NCBI GenBank assembly: GCA_937919725.1
Contig: CALFOS010000087.1
Location: 1 to 44,086 of the forward strand
Origin: an uncultured Fluviicola sp.
GTDB taxonomy: Bacteria > Bacteroidota > Bacteroidia > Flavobacteriales_D > Crocinitomicaceae
Direction of reading: 5' to 3'
Length of the DNA stretch: 44,086 nucleotides
Of this stretch, positions 27,170-36,568 are shown piece by piece; position 1 is the stretch's first letter; each line of letters begins with the position of its first letter. The notes beneath the pieces were generated by a model. It was not told the DNA's origin and searched no databases. It was given only the letters and a program-made list of their open reading frames with translations. Both the position numbers and the translations under genes were made by a program.

Positions 27170-30100
27170 TTAGGAGTAGCTCACCTTCCACCCCCGATAT
27201 TCCAAAACACCTTGCATCGTCGCCACCTCCCGTGCATTGGGCAACAATTCCTGAATGCGATCAAATACTAAGGAACTTCCATCAATTTTGGGCTTCAAGC
27301 CATGCGGAAAAATAAGTTCACGTTCCGAAAAGTTTTGCTCCGAAAACGCGATCCACTGGCGAAGTAGGTTGATTGATTCGTTGTCGCTCAATTTGAAATC
27401 TGACGAATGCACGGAGCAGAAAAAGTCAATTGATTCTCGGGCGCGCGTGAGCAAGACATTCAGTCGTTTGCGGCCGTTGGTGGTGTTCATCGGTCCAAAT
27501 CGAAGGTGAAAATCGCCCGTTTCGTTTGGCGCGTAGCCAAATCCAATGACCAAACTATCGCATTCATCGCCCTGTACGTTTTCGAGGGCTTTGAAAAATC
27601 CACCATGCTTTTCTTGATGAGCGATCAATTTTTCTTGCGTGGCACCATCGAGTTGTTTCCAAATGCAGTTCAATTGCTCTTCTGAAAACGCGACAATCCC
27701 CAAGCTTTCCGAATCGCTTAATTTTGGATGAATGAAATCGGCAATCGCTTTGGCTTCCTTTACATTGATACGGTCCACAAACAGGGCGTTTTCAATGAAA
27801 TGATGTCGGATGGGGGAGCTGTCATCAGCCGAGCGAAGGGAAGGATAAGCCATCAATTTTCCGTCGTAAAAATGGGTGTTCGAAAAGGAGATAAGTTCTG
27901 GATGAGCGCTGCGGTAATGGTGCAACAAATGAATTTTCGGGAAATAATAACTCGCTTGATGCAATAAATCTTGCACATCTTTCGATCCAGCTTGAAAATA
28001 ACTCGAAGGACCCATTTGATGTTCGTCGCCTGCTACCACAATGCGTTTGCTCCTTTGGATGCCGCCAAGTGCATGCTGAATGGGGATTTGACTGGCCTCG
28101 TCAAAAATCAGTAAATCGAATGCTCCCTGCTCCATAGGGAAACAATTCGCCAAACTGCTCGGATTGCTCAACCAAATCGGCTTCAATAATGAGATCCAAT
28201 TACGTGCTTCGGATTGAAACAACTCGCGCAATGTTGGATGACTCCGTGTTTTCCCAAACTCTTTCACCAAGATCGATTTTCCCTTCTTCAATGCCTTTTT
28301 TACCAGTTTTTGTTCTGCATTGAGTCGATTTGCTGGCGTGTTTAACAAGGCATGGAAATTCAAAAACTGGGTATGAATACTGTTCAGAAGTTGGCTTGCG
28401 TGCAATTGACCCTCATGGGACTGCGCGCTAAGAATAGAGTCTACTTTTTCTCCAATTTCTATTGGTTTGAAGTTCGAAAATACTGGAAATCGTTCCTTAA
28501 AAAGGGTGTGGTTGGAGGTGAAAATGAGCGCGGCAAAATCGGTAAAAGTGGCGCAATTTTTCATCGACTGAAAATCGATACTGCTCAGTTCGAGGATGTT
28601 TTTACGATCAGTCAACAAGTTGGGTAAGTCGGATTTCAAGCGCGTAAAAAACTCACTCAGTTGAGTATCTGCGTCGAGCTTAAACGCCGAAAGCAACTCG
28701 CTGTGGAGATGGCTCAATTCAGAATGACGACGGGTGATATTTACCCGTTTTCCCCTTGGAATCGCGGTGTATGCGTGCCAATTTGCTTCCGAAAATAAGG
28801 TCATTGTTTGCTGAATTTGCTCAATTTCTGTTCCCGGCTCCGTAATCCCAAGTTGACTCAATTGATCTAAGCATTTCTGCCATTTTACTTCATCCGATGC
28901 CTGATCCAAGCGCTTTTTTAACGCAGATTGAGCTTCAGAAAAGGGCAGGTTCGACAGTTCTCCCCACCGTTTTTTCAGTTTTCGTCGTTCAAAAAATGAA
29001 GCGTTCAGCAACTGCTTTCGCAGCGATTCAGACTCAACCAACGATGGATAAACTTTCCATTCCGAGCCAATTTCCTCACTACGTGAAAGCCTTTGATAGT
29101 GTTTGGCCAAGCGTTTAAATTGTTTTTGATCCTTGGATGAAGGTTCGAAAACAGAGGCGTAACGTTTGAATAAATCATTTTCGAATACTTGACAAATAGC
29201 GGCATCCTTCATCGCAAGCGACAAATCGTTCCACGAATCGAGCGTAAAACTCCCGCGGAGTATATTCGCCTGCAGTTGCCAAGCATCAATTTTTTGATCG
29301 AATGATAAAAACGTATCCGATTCCACCGTCTTCTTCCTTAGGAAAGACAATGAGTGCTGAAGTTCAGTTCCAAAAAGCTGCTCGAGCACCGCACGATGAT
29401 CAACAAAATCCGAAATGCTGGGCGAAAAACTCGAAAATTTTCCATTCTGAGGAAACTCAAGCGAAAGCTGATGAAATACATGAAAAGAAACGCCGCCAAT
29501 CAAATCCGGTTGGCGTAACAAATCCAAGGACATCTGTAAATTCGCTTCGTATTGTTCGGAAAGCATCAAATTTACCTTGGAACTTGGAAGATAGGATTCA
29601 AAAAAATCCCACGTCGCTTTTAAGCTGGATAGAAATTGGTGACTCTGACGATCCGCACCTGCGATAAAGCACAAACGATCCAAGCCAAAAGTTCTTAATT
29701 TAGATTGAATCACATCGAGTGCTGCATATTTCTCCGACACCACCAAAATGCTTTGCTCGGCATGAAGCGCTTTTCCTATGAGGTTGCAAATTACCTGCGA
29801 TTTTCCGGTTCCGGGGGGACCTTGAATGACTGCGTGAGATTTCTCAACAATCGAAAAAACGGATTCGTGATTGGTATCAGCTGCGAATAAATTGGAAGCG
29901 GACAAATTGAGAGCAGGAAGTTCTTGTTTTCCCTCACCAAAAAGAGCACTTAGCGCTGGATTGAATTTCGAACACATTTCCAATTCTTCCAATTCCCGCA
30001 GTACTTGATACCGATGGTGGTGGAAATTCCCGATGGAACACGTCGATGCGTCTGCCTTCAAGCCCTGCTCTTCACAAAAGTGTGCAATCGTATTCAGATC

Positions 30101-30520
30101 GCATGATTGGGCGAGTTCGAGGCTGAGTTCGATTTCCAAATTTTGTTTGAAATGTTGAACAATGAACGGATTTACAAAAGCAGCGTCGTCGATTTCTTCG
30201 AATGAAATGGTTTGCTGAATGCGGTTGGTCGAATTCTGCAGAGGAACCAAAACTAGTGGCGAGTGGACTTCCTTCCCCTTGATTTCGAGTCGAACGATCC
30301 CGCGAGCCACGCAGAGTGTATTCACACCCGACTCCTTCAAATTCAATCGTGCTTCGTTCAAAATTCGGCTCGGGAAATCACCCAGCGAAAACTGCCGAAT
30401 TTCCCCACATGCATACAATCGTTGATGATCCACCCGCGCATCCACCAATACATCATTCGCATTGAATTGACTGCATTCAACGCGCAAATTGGAAATAATA
30501 TGTCTGAGTTCTTTGGACAA
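27170..30520 (-). CDS. Large superfamily 1 DNA/RNA helicase (DNA2/NAM7-like)
   Basis: This is a 1116-residue ATPase. An N-terminal domain of about 230 residues is followed by the Walker A motif QGPPGTGKSQVI and an ILVVSEKYAALDVI segment typical of the AAA_11/UPF1-like group. A long helical insertion follows (about 330-750). Then come Walker B and the second RecA domain: LLIFDEASQIP, IVVAGDEHQMGPSS, and near the C-terminus NGRKRLNVLLTRARESIDFF. Large relatives often end in a Vsr- or MTES_1575-type nuclease domain; here only a short tail ending LEYRGWKVSYS remains, so a nuclease is absent or degenerate. The start is a TTG at 30520: an in-frame stop lies 12 codons upstream and there is no ATG near. 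The substrate is unknown; a repair or defence role is possible but not shown. Confidence 0.82.
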   Translation of the reverse strand: MSKELRHIISNLRVECSQFNANDVLVDARVDHQRLYACGEIRQFSLGDFPSRILNEARLNLKESGVNTLCVARGIVRLEIKGKEVHSPLVLVPLQNSTNRIQQTISFEEIDDAAFVNPFIVQHFKQNLEIELSLELAQSCDLNTIAHFCEEQGLKADASTCSIGNFHHHRYQVLRELEELEMCSKFNPALSALFGEGKQELPALNLSASNLFAADTNHESVFSIVEKSHAVIQGPPGTGKSQVICNLIGKALHAEQSILVVSEKYAALDVIQSKLRTFGLDRLCFIAGADRQSHQFLSSLKATWDFFESYLPSSKVNLMLSEQYEANLQMSLDLLRQPDLIGGVSFHVFHQLSLEFPQNGKFSSFSPSISDFVDHRAVLEQLFGTELQHSLSFLRKKTVESDTFLSFDQKIDAWQLQANILRGSFTLDSWNDLSLAMKDAAICQVFENDLFKRYASVFEPSSKDQKQFKRLAKHYQRLSRSEEIGSEWKVYPSLVESESLRKQLLNASFFERRKLKKRWGELSNLPFSEAQSALKKRLDQASDEVKWQKCLDQLSQLGITEPGTEIEQIQQTMTLFSEANWHAYTAIPRGKRVNITRRHSELSHLHSELLSAFKLDADTQLSEFFTRLKSDLPNLLTDRKNILELSSIDFQSMKNCATFTDFAALIFTSNHTLFKERFPVFSNFKPIEIGEKVDSILSAQSHEGQLHASQLLNSIHTQFLNFHALLNTPANRLNAEQKLVKKALKKGKSILVKEFGKTRSHPTLRELFQSEARNWISLLKPIWLSNPSSLANCFPMEQGAFDLLIFDEASQIPIQHALGGIQRSKRIVVAGDEHQMGPSSYFQAGSKDVQDLLHQASYYFPKIHLLHHYRSAHPELISFSNTHFYDGKLMAYPSLRSADDSSPIRHHFIENALFVDRINVKEAKAIADFIHPKLSDSESLGIVAFSEEQLNCIWKQLDGATQEKLIAHQEKHGGFFKALENVQGDECDSLVIGFGYAPNETGDFHLRFGPMNTTNGRKRLNVLLTRARESIDFFCSVHSSDFKLSDNESINLLRQWIAFSEQNFSERELIFPHGLKPKIDGSSLVFDRIQELLPNAREVATMQGVLEYRGWKVSYS

Positions 30521-30578
30521 GTGGATAAATTTACGAAAAACAAGTTGGATTATTCAGTGCGATCCCGTTGGCAAAATC

Positions 30579-30609
30579 TTGGGTAGCATTATTGAAATTC
30601 GTACATTTG
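30579..30609 (+). promoter_or_regulatory. Promoter of the RCK/SDR gene pair
   Basis: TTG at 30579-30581, a 20-base spacer, then TACATTTG at 30602-30609. Both parts of the Bacteroidota promoter are present. The leader to the ATG at 30664 is about 50 bases. Confidence 0.6.
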
Positions 30610-30663
30610 TCCCTCGATTAGCCATACTTGTAATCAAGCACTCGCTAATAAACACCTAAAAGA

Positions 30664-31365
30664 ATGAACTACAGTAAGTTTGCCGTAATTGGAGTTGGAC
30701 GCTACGGCGCCACAATCGCCCGAAGATTAGCCGAGAAAGGAGCACAAGTGTTCGCCTTCGATCCAGACGAGGAAAAAATTGAGAGCATCAAAGATGAAGT
30801 GGCATTTGCCGTTACGTTGGATGCCACCGATGTGCGTGCGTTACGCGCTCAAAACCTCGGGGAAATGGATGCTGCGGTTGTGGCAATCGGAGAAAATTTT
30901 GAAGCAACCGTACTCACGGCTGTCCACTTGATAGATTTGGGCGTGAAGCGCATTATTGCCCGCGCAAGTGGTGATCACCAGCGACTGATTCTCGAAAAAA
31001 TCGGGGTCACAGAGATTTTAACACCCGAAGACGAGGTAGCCTACGTAGTAAGAGAAAAATTGCTGAACCCGAACATCGTTTCCTTTTTGCAATTGCCCGA
31101 TGATCATGAAATTGCTGAAATTCGAGCGCCGAGAGGAGTTGTAGGTCGATCTATTGACGATGTCGGCTTCCGGAACAAGTACGAAATGACCCTCATCACC
31201 ATCAAACGTCAGTATGAATTGACCAAAAATGGTGAAGACACGACCGAACAACATATCATTGGCGTGCCGAAAGAAGATACTGTGATTCAAGAAAAAGATA
31301 CACTCGTTATTTTTGGCGCGGCAAAAAGCGTCGAACGATTTATTAACATCAACGAAGCACTTTGA
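30664..31365 (+). CDS. TrkA/KtrA-type RCK protein (potassium channel regulator)
   Basis: This is a 233-residue cytosolic regulatory subunit of a potassium uptake system. The N-terminal RCK Rossmann domain (about 1-135) carries the nucleotide-binding GVGRYG at 10-15 with Asp at the end of the second strand (FAFDPDEEK). The C-terminal RCK domain follows (about 140-230, with VVGRSIDDVGFRNKYEMTLI and EKDTLVIFG). Length and layout match KtrA, which binds NAD(H) or adenine nucleotides and gates a KtrB-type channel. No membrane partner gene is in the window. Its stop is overlapped by the start of the following dehydrogenase gene (TTGA), so the two are translated from one mRNA. Confidence 0.92.
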   Translation: MNYSKFAVIGVGRYGATIARRLAEKGAQVFAFDPDEEKIESIKDEVAFAVTLDATDVRALRAQNLGEMDAAVVAIGENFEATVLTAVHLIDLGVKRIIARASGDHQRLILEKIGVTEILTPEDEVAYVVREKLLNPNIVSFLQLPDDHEIAEIRAPRGVVGRSIDDVGFRNKYEMTLITIKRQYELTKNGEDTTEQHIIGVPKEDTVIQEKDTLVIFGAAKSVERFININEAL

Positions 31366-32066
31366 TTTTTATCACGGGTGTATCGCGCGGTTTTGGCAAG
31401 GCCATTGCTGAACTCTACCTCGACTCAGGTGAAAAGGTGGTAGGAATTGGTCGTTCTGCTTCGATTGCACACGCAAATTTCTCTCTTATTTTGTGCGATT
31501 TATCGAATCTAACTGAAGTGCGAGCATTAAAGTTTGACTCAATTTCCGAACCCATCACCCTCATCAATAACGCTGGAATAGTTGGCGAGATCAGACGCTT
31601 GAGCGATCAGCAAAGAAGTGATGTGGACGAAGTCATGACCGTGAACGTATCGGCGCCCCTCATTTTGACTCAAAAACTATACGCAGCAGCGCACAACAAA
31701 GATCATTTCACCCTGGTCAACATTAGTTCGGGAGCAGCCACTCGCGCGATTCCATCTTGGGCTTCCTATTGTGCTTCCAAGGCAGCGCTCAACATGTTCA
31801 CTGAAACATTTTATTTGGAAGAGAAGGAAAAAGGAAACTTCCCAAAGGTGTATGCTGTGGCTCCAGGCGTGATAGATACAGGGATGCAAGAACAGATTCG
31901 ATCGGCGAATTCTGAGGACTTCTCCGCCTTGGATAATTTTATTTCCATGAAATCGGAAGGAACGCTTTTCTCTGCTGAGGAGGCTGCACGCAAACTGCAC
32001 CAATTAATATCGATCGGTTTTTCAGGAGCGATCTTTCACGATCTGAGACAGCTTTCCGATCAATAG
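31362..32066 (+). CDS. Short-chain dehydrogenase/reductase
   Basis: This is a 234-residue classical SDR. The cofactor motif is TGVSRGFG at 5-12, NNAG is at 69-72, the catalytic Ser lies in NISSGAA at about 120-126, and the YxxxK pair is Tyr 136 and Lys 140 (YCASK). Arg residues after the glycine motif and after GIG suggest NADPH preference. The closest named type by pattern is the benzil/sepiapterin-reductase-like group, but the substrate is not determined. Translation starts at TTG 31362 within the stop of the RCK gene; the next in-frame ATG lies in the middle of the fold. No terminator is seen after the stop before the protease promoter at 32116. Confidence 0.87.
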   Translation: MIFITGVSRGFGKAIAELYLDSGEKVVGIGRSASIAHANFSLILCDLSNLTEVRALKFDSISEPITLINNAGIVGEIRRLSDQQRSDVDEVMTVNVSAPLILTQKLYAAAHNKDHFTLVNISSGAATRAIPSWASYCASKAALNMFTETFYLEEKEKGNFPKVYAVAPGVIDTGMQEQIRSANSEDFSALDNFISMKSEGTLFSAEEAARKLHQLISIGFSGAIFHDLRQLSDQ

Positions 32067-32115
32067 GCATTCAATACCGTTCACCATTTCATTTCTACTT
32101 GTTACACAAAAAAGT

Positions 32116-32145
32116 TTGTGATTTGCCAACTACTCCGTACTTTAG
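32116..32145 (+). promoter_or_regulatory. Promoter of the first M43 protease gene
   Basis: TTG at 32116-32118 (within TTTG), exactly 19 bases, then TACTTTAG at 32138-32145, which differs from TAnnTTTG at one place. It lies 28 bases before the ATG at 32174. Confidence 0.6.
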
Positions 32146-32173
32146 CAGTATTAAGTAGAAATATGCTCAAACT

Positions 32174-34321
32174 ATGAAAAAAACTATACTCTCTGCGCTG
32201 GGGATCTTCACCTTTAGTGCCTTCTCTTTCTCTCAAACCCAAGGAACGCAGATCGATCCAACGAATGTCCGTGAGGGTGAGTCAGTTGAATACTGTATCA
32301 CGCACAAGAAGAAAGAAGAATTATTAATAAACCCAGCTGCGGTTGCATCTTTCGTTCAAGACGAAATAATTAGACAACAAGAGGCGGCTAACGGAGTTTC
32401 TGCTCCAAAAGCTACTGTTTATTATATCCCTGTAGTGTTCCATGTGCTCCACAATGGTGGACTCGAAAACATCAGCGATGAACAAATTCTCGATGCAATG
32501 TTTATCTTGAATCGAGATTTCCGCCTGCAGAATGCGGATGCAGCTAATGTGAACGCAGCTTTTACAGCTCTTCCGTCTGATATTGAGATCGAATTCCGAT
32601 TGGCTACCAAAGCTCCAAATGGCTTATGTTTTAGCGGCATTACACGTACGCAACATCCACTGTCAATGGACGGAAGTAGTGGTACGGCACAAGTAAACGC
32701 GATCGTAGCAGGAAATAATATATACAACAACCAATGGGCTGGGAACAAATACCTCAACATCTTTGTGTGTGGTGAAATCGGTGGTGCTGCAGGATATACA
32801 TCTACTCCATCAAATTGGACTGGAACAGGAATGACAAACGGAATATGGGTACTTGCCAATTACGTTGGCTCCATAGGAACGTCATCTACTTATACTAGTC
32901 GAACTTTAACACACGAAGTAGGCCACTGGTTGAATCTTGAGCACACTTGGGGAGGGAATAACAATCCGGGTAATGCTTCAAGCTGTTCAACGGATGATGG
33001 GGTTAATGATACACCGAATACAATTGGTGTAACATCATGTAACCAAAATGAAGCTACTTGTGGACCCCTTGCTAATGTGGAAAACTACATGGATTACTCG
33101 TACTGTTCTAAAATGTTCACTCCTGGACAACGCACACGAATGAGAAATGCAACTACTTCGAGTGTAGGAGGTAGAAGTAATCTGATCACACCAGCTAATG
33201 CTACATCTACTGGAATCTCTGAAACGCCATATTTGTGCGCTGCAGACTTCCAGGCGGACCGTGTAACGATTTGTGCTGGAAATCAAATCAACTTTGATGA
33301 TCAATCCTATAACTTAGTCTCTGGTTGGTCATGGACATTTCCTGGTGGAACGCCAGGGACATCCACTTCTCAGAATCCAACAATTACTTACAACACAGAA
33401 GGATTGTATGAGGTTACATTGAGTGCAACGGATGGCTCAACTTCCGATTCAGAAACAAAAACAGCTTATATCCGAGTGCTTCCTGCACCTTCAGGATTGC
33501 CTTTCCACGAAGATTTTGAAAGCTATTCAACATTGACGAACATTATTCCATGGGAAGTAATTAATCCAGGTGGAAATCCATGGGCTTTGCATACTGGAAC
33601 GGGATATACGGGTAATAAATGTGCGAAAATCTCGAACTTCAACCAAACTGTTGGTCAAATGGATGATTTGATCTCTGCGCCAATCGATCTTTCGTCTATC
33701 ACGGCATTAGCGGCAGTGACGATGAGTTTCCGTTATTCATACAAGAAACGCGCGACAACTAACTCTGAAACTTTAAAAGTCTACATCACCTCAAATTGTG
33801 GTGAGAACTGGGCACCGCGAAAAACGCTTACAGGATCGCAATTAGGGGCACTTACTCTTAGCACGGCTTGGACGCCTGCAGCTCAATCGGATTGGGTAAC
33901 TGTTCACATGACAAACGTAACGAGCACTTATTGGACGGATGAATTCCGTTGCCGATTTGAATTCGAATCGGATGGTGGAAACAACATTTATTTGGATGAC
34001 ATCAACATCTATGCAGGCGCACCTTCTGACAACATTGTGGTTGCTGGAATAGATGAAAATGGATTCGATATCGAAGAATTGTCCGTCTATCCAAACCCAA
34101 CAGACAAAGACCTCAACGTTCGTTTCGCATTGAAAGTAGCAGATCGTGCTAACTTGTATGTTCAAGATGTTTCAGGAAAAATCGTGCAATCGGCAATCGT
34201 GAACGGGGCAGAGGGAATGAACCTTGTGATGATGGACACTTCAGCTTTGGCTGCGGGAATGTATTTCTTGAAAGTTCAAATTGGAGGATCACAAAAGACA
34301 ATTCAGTTTGTTGTTAAGTAA
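32174..34321 (+). CDS. Secreted M43-family zinc metalloprotease with PKD domain and T9SS type A sorting domain
   Basis: This is a 715-residue secreted protease. The signal peptide ends near residue 20 (AFSFS-Q) and a propeptide-like region follows. The catalytic domain (about 80-335) has HEVGHWLNLEH at 247-257, the HExxHxxxxxH zinc motif of M43 (pappalysin/cytophagalysin) peptidases, and the Met-turn at 306 (YMDYSYC). A PKD domain lies at about 355-440 (WSWTFPGGTPG). A jelly-roll choice-of-anchor/MAM-like domain spans about 445-625 (LPFHEDFESY, FESDGGNNIYLDDINIY). The T9SS type A sorting domain occupies the last 80 residues (LSVYPNPTDKDLNVRF, AAGMYFLKVQIG). It likely digests proteins outside the cell. 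It is a close paralogue of the next gene, separated by a terminator. Confidence 0.92.
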   Translation: MKKTILSALGIFTFSAFSFSQTQGTQIDPTNVREGESVEYCITHKKKEELLINPAAVASFVQDEIIRQQEAANGVSAPKATVYYIPVVFHVLHNGGLENISDEQILDAMFILNRDFRLQNADAANVNAAFTALPSDIEIEFRLATKAPNGLCFSGITRTQHPLSMDGSSGTAQVNAIVAGNNIYNNQWAGNKYLNIFVCGEIGGAAGYTSTPSNWTGTGMTNGIWVLANYVGSIGTSSTYTSRTLTHEVGHWLNLEHTWGGNNNPGNASSCSTDDGVNDTPNTIGVTSCNQNEATCGPLANVENYMDYSYCSKMFTPGQRTRMRNATTSSVGGRSNLITPANATSTGISETPYLCAADFQADRVTICAGNQINFDDQSYNLVSGWSWTFPGGTPGTSTSQNPTITYNTEGLYEVTLSATDGSTSDSETKTAYIRVLPAPSGLPFHEDFESYSTLTNIIPWEVINPGGNPWALHTGTGYTGNKCAKISNFNQTVGQMDDLISAPIDLSSITALAAVTMSFRYSYKKRATTNSETLKVYITSNCGENWAPRKTLTGSQLGALTLSTAWTPAAQSDWVTVHMTNVTSTYWTDEFRCRFEFESDGGNNIYLDDINIYAGAPSDNIVVAGIDENGFDIEELSVYPNPTDKDLNVRFALKVADRANLYVQDVSGKIVQSAIVNGAEGMNLVMMDTSALAAGMYFLKVQIGGSQKTIQFVVK

Positions 34322-34337
34322 AAATTAATTAACTCAT

Positions 34338-34371
34338 AAAGACCTTTTCACGCCGTGGAGAGGTCTTTTTT
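34338..34371 (+). terminator. Intrinsic terminator between the two protease genes
   Basis: AAAGACCT (34338-34345) pairs with AGGTCTTT (34361-34368), and the stem continues inwards through CAC/GTG with one G-T pair to a 3-base loop, 15 pairs in total. A T-run to 34371 follows. It lies 17 bases after the first protease stop and only 14 bases before the ATG of the second. Confidence 0.85.
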
Positions 34372-34384
34372 ATACCAATAAATT

Positions 34385-36568
34385 ATGAAGAAGTATTTCA
34401 CGTTGGCAATCATCTCGCTGATTTCGGCCCTTAGTTTTGGACAAAAAACGGGCGAATGGTGTGCAACAGATCAACTCATTCAACAGCAATTTCAGAATGA
34501 CGCAAGCTTGCAAGAAACATTCCATCAGCAAATGATGGCTGCTGCGAAGTACCGACATACGAATTCGGGGAACCGTGCTGGAATTGTCATTCCTGTGGTG
34601 GTGCATATTATCCACGACAATGGAGCAGGGAATATTTCGGATGAGCAAATTCAGAGCGCAATTGATATTTTGAATGAAGACTACAACCGAATGAACCCGG
34701 ACACTTCGACCACTCGAAATACCGTGGATGCTCCATTTCAATTGCAAGCTGGAAGCATGGACATTGTGTTTAAACTCGCTAAATTGGATCCAAACGGCAA
34801 TTGTACAAATGGTATTGTTCGTGTGAATGCCCCGAGCTTAACGTACAACGCTGACGAGGATTGTAAATACTCCGCAAATGGTGGTTCAGATCAATGGCCA
34901 CGTGATGAATACTTCAACATTTGGATCGTAAACACGATTGACAATGGCGGTGCGGCAGGAATCACGCTTGGATATGCTTACTTGCCTTATGGCGGAGCTG
35001 GTGGAACTGGATATGGAATACTCATGCGACACGATTCATTCGGAGTAATAGAAACAGCTGACAACTCTGATGGGCGCACCCTCACACACGAAATGGGACA
35101 TGCCCTGGGCTTATCACACATCTTCAACACTGGATTTGGTGGCGGAGGATCAACCGGCTGTCATTTGGATGATTGTGATGCAAACGGCGATTACGCCTGC
35201 GACACGCCTCCTCAAGAAGAAGCGAACTGGAGTTGCTCACAAATTTGGAACTCGTGCTCTGAGATCCCAACAGGCGACACCTATGGATTCGATGCCTTGG
35301 ATCAAATTGAAAATTACATGAGCTACAACGCGTGTCAAAACATGTTCTCCTTGGATCAGGCCGGCATCATGCAAGCCAATTTTATTTCCATCAGCTTCTT
35401 GAACAATCTCAGGTCTCCAGCCAACTTGGTGAATACCGGCGTGAACGACCCAGACGTATTGTGTAAAGCCGATTTTGAAGCACTCAACAGAAGTATTTGC
35501 AGCGGAACGGTGGTCGATTTCAACGATTTTAGCTTCCATGGACCAATTAGCTGGACGTGGACAATTAGTGGCATCGAAGGAACGGATTACAATTATGTGA
35601 ACGGAACATCAGCTGCAACGCAGGAACCTTCGGTGGAGTTTATTTCATCGGGGAGCTATGATGTTCAACTCGTTGTTTCAGATGGTGTTTCGACAGAAAC
35701 GGAACTTAAAACAAGTTACATCAACGTGATTCCACTCCCAAATTCCATTGATTTGATAGAAGGATTTGAAGGCTACACATCATTTGGAGCAACCGATCAA
35801 TGGTCGGTTTACAATCCGTCGGGGAATGGTTTTGAAGTGGTAGAAGGCATCAGTCGCTCGGGCTGGAGAAGCGCGCGCCTCCTCAATTTTGGTCAACAAT
35901 CGGGCAATTCAGACGAACTCATTTCCGCTCCTGTGGATTTATCTGTGATCGATCCACTTACAGAATCAATTACGCTCAGCTTCCGTTATTCGTATAAAAA
36001 GCGCTTCGAGTCGAACAATGAATGGCTGAAGGTTTTCATAACGAATACCTGCGGAGAAACTTGGGTACAACGGAAAACATTGCAAGGCTCGCAACTCTCT
36101 CCAAATGTTCAAAGCTCCACTTGGGTTCCGAGTTCGGCCACCGATTGGACAACCATTCACATGACCAACATCACGAGTACCTATTTCGTAGAAAATTTCC
36201 GCTATAAGTTCGAGTTCGAGTCAGATGGCGGAAATAATTTCTATTTGGACGATATCAACATCTACAAAGGGTCACCATCGGACGTGTTGGTTGGGGTAGA
36301 TGAAACTGGAAATTTCATCGAATCGATGTCCGTTTATCCGAATCCAACAGCGGGAAGTGTAAACGTACGTTTCGCATTAGCAAATGGCGGTGCAGCGTCC
36401 GTAATTGTGACGGATCTTGCTGGAAAACAAATGGAAGCGCACCAACTGTTTGCAGCGCAAGGAAATAACTTGTTGCAATTGGAAACGGCGAAGTATGCAT
36501 CGGGAGTTTATCTGGTTCAATTGAACCTCGGAGGTGTGACGCACGTGAAGCAGTTGATGGTGGAGTAA
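34385..36568 (+). CDS. Second secreted M43-family zinc metalloprotease with T9SS type A sorting domain
   Basis: This is a 727-residue paralogue of the preceding protease with the same layout. The signal peptide is MKKYFTLAIISLISALSFGQ. The catalytic domain has HEMGHALGLSH at 235-245 and the Met-turn in NYMSYNAC. Then come a PKD-like segment (WTWTISGIEG), the jelly-roll domain (LIEGFEGYTSF, FESDGGNNFYLDDINIY) and the type A sorting domain (MSVYPNPTAGSVNVRF, ASGVYLVQLNLGG). The catalytic region carries extra cysteines (CHLDDCDANGDYACDTPP), probably disulphides or a calcium loop. The jelly-roll and sorting domains are nearly alike in the two proteins, whereas the catalytic domains differ more, which suggests different substrates. 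No separate promoter is visible in the 14 bases after the terminator. The stop abuts the convergent hemD stop. Confidence 0.92.
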   Translation: MKKYFTLAIISLISALSFGQKTGEWCATDQLIQQQFQNDASLQETFHQQMMAAAKYRHTNSGNRAGIVIPVVVHIIHDNGAGNISDEQIQSAIDILNEDYNRMNPDTSTTRNTVDAPFQLQAGSMDIVFKLAKLDPNGNCTNGIVRVNAPSLTYNADEDCKYSANGGSDQWPRDEYFNIWIVNTIDNGGAAGITLGYAYLPYGGAGGTGYGILMRHDSFGVIETADNSDGRTLTHEMGHALGLSHIFNTGFGGGGSTGCHLDDCDANGDYACDTPPQEEANWSCSQIWNSCSEIPTGDTYGFDALDQIENYMSYNACQNMFSLDQAGIMQANFISISFLNNLRSPANLVNTGVNDPDVLCKADFEALNRSICSGTVVDFNDFSFHGPISWTWTISGIEGTDYNYVNGTSAATQEPSVEFISSGSYDVQLVVSDGVSTETELKTSYINVIPLPNSIDLIEGFEGYTSFGATDQWSVYNPSGNGFEVVEGISRSGWRSARLLNFGQQSGNSDELISAPVDLSVIDPLTESITLSFRYSYKKRFESNNEWLKVFITNTCGETWVQRKTLQGSQLSPNVQSSTWVPSSATDWTTIHMTNITSTYFVENFRYKFEFESDGGNNFYLDDINIYKGSPSDVLVGVDETGNFIESMSVYPNPTAGSVNVRFALANGGAASVIVTDLAGKQMEAHQLFAAQGNNLLQLETAKYASGVYLVQLNLGGVTHVKQLMVE

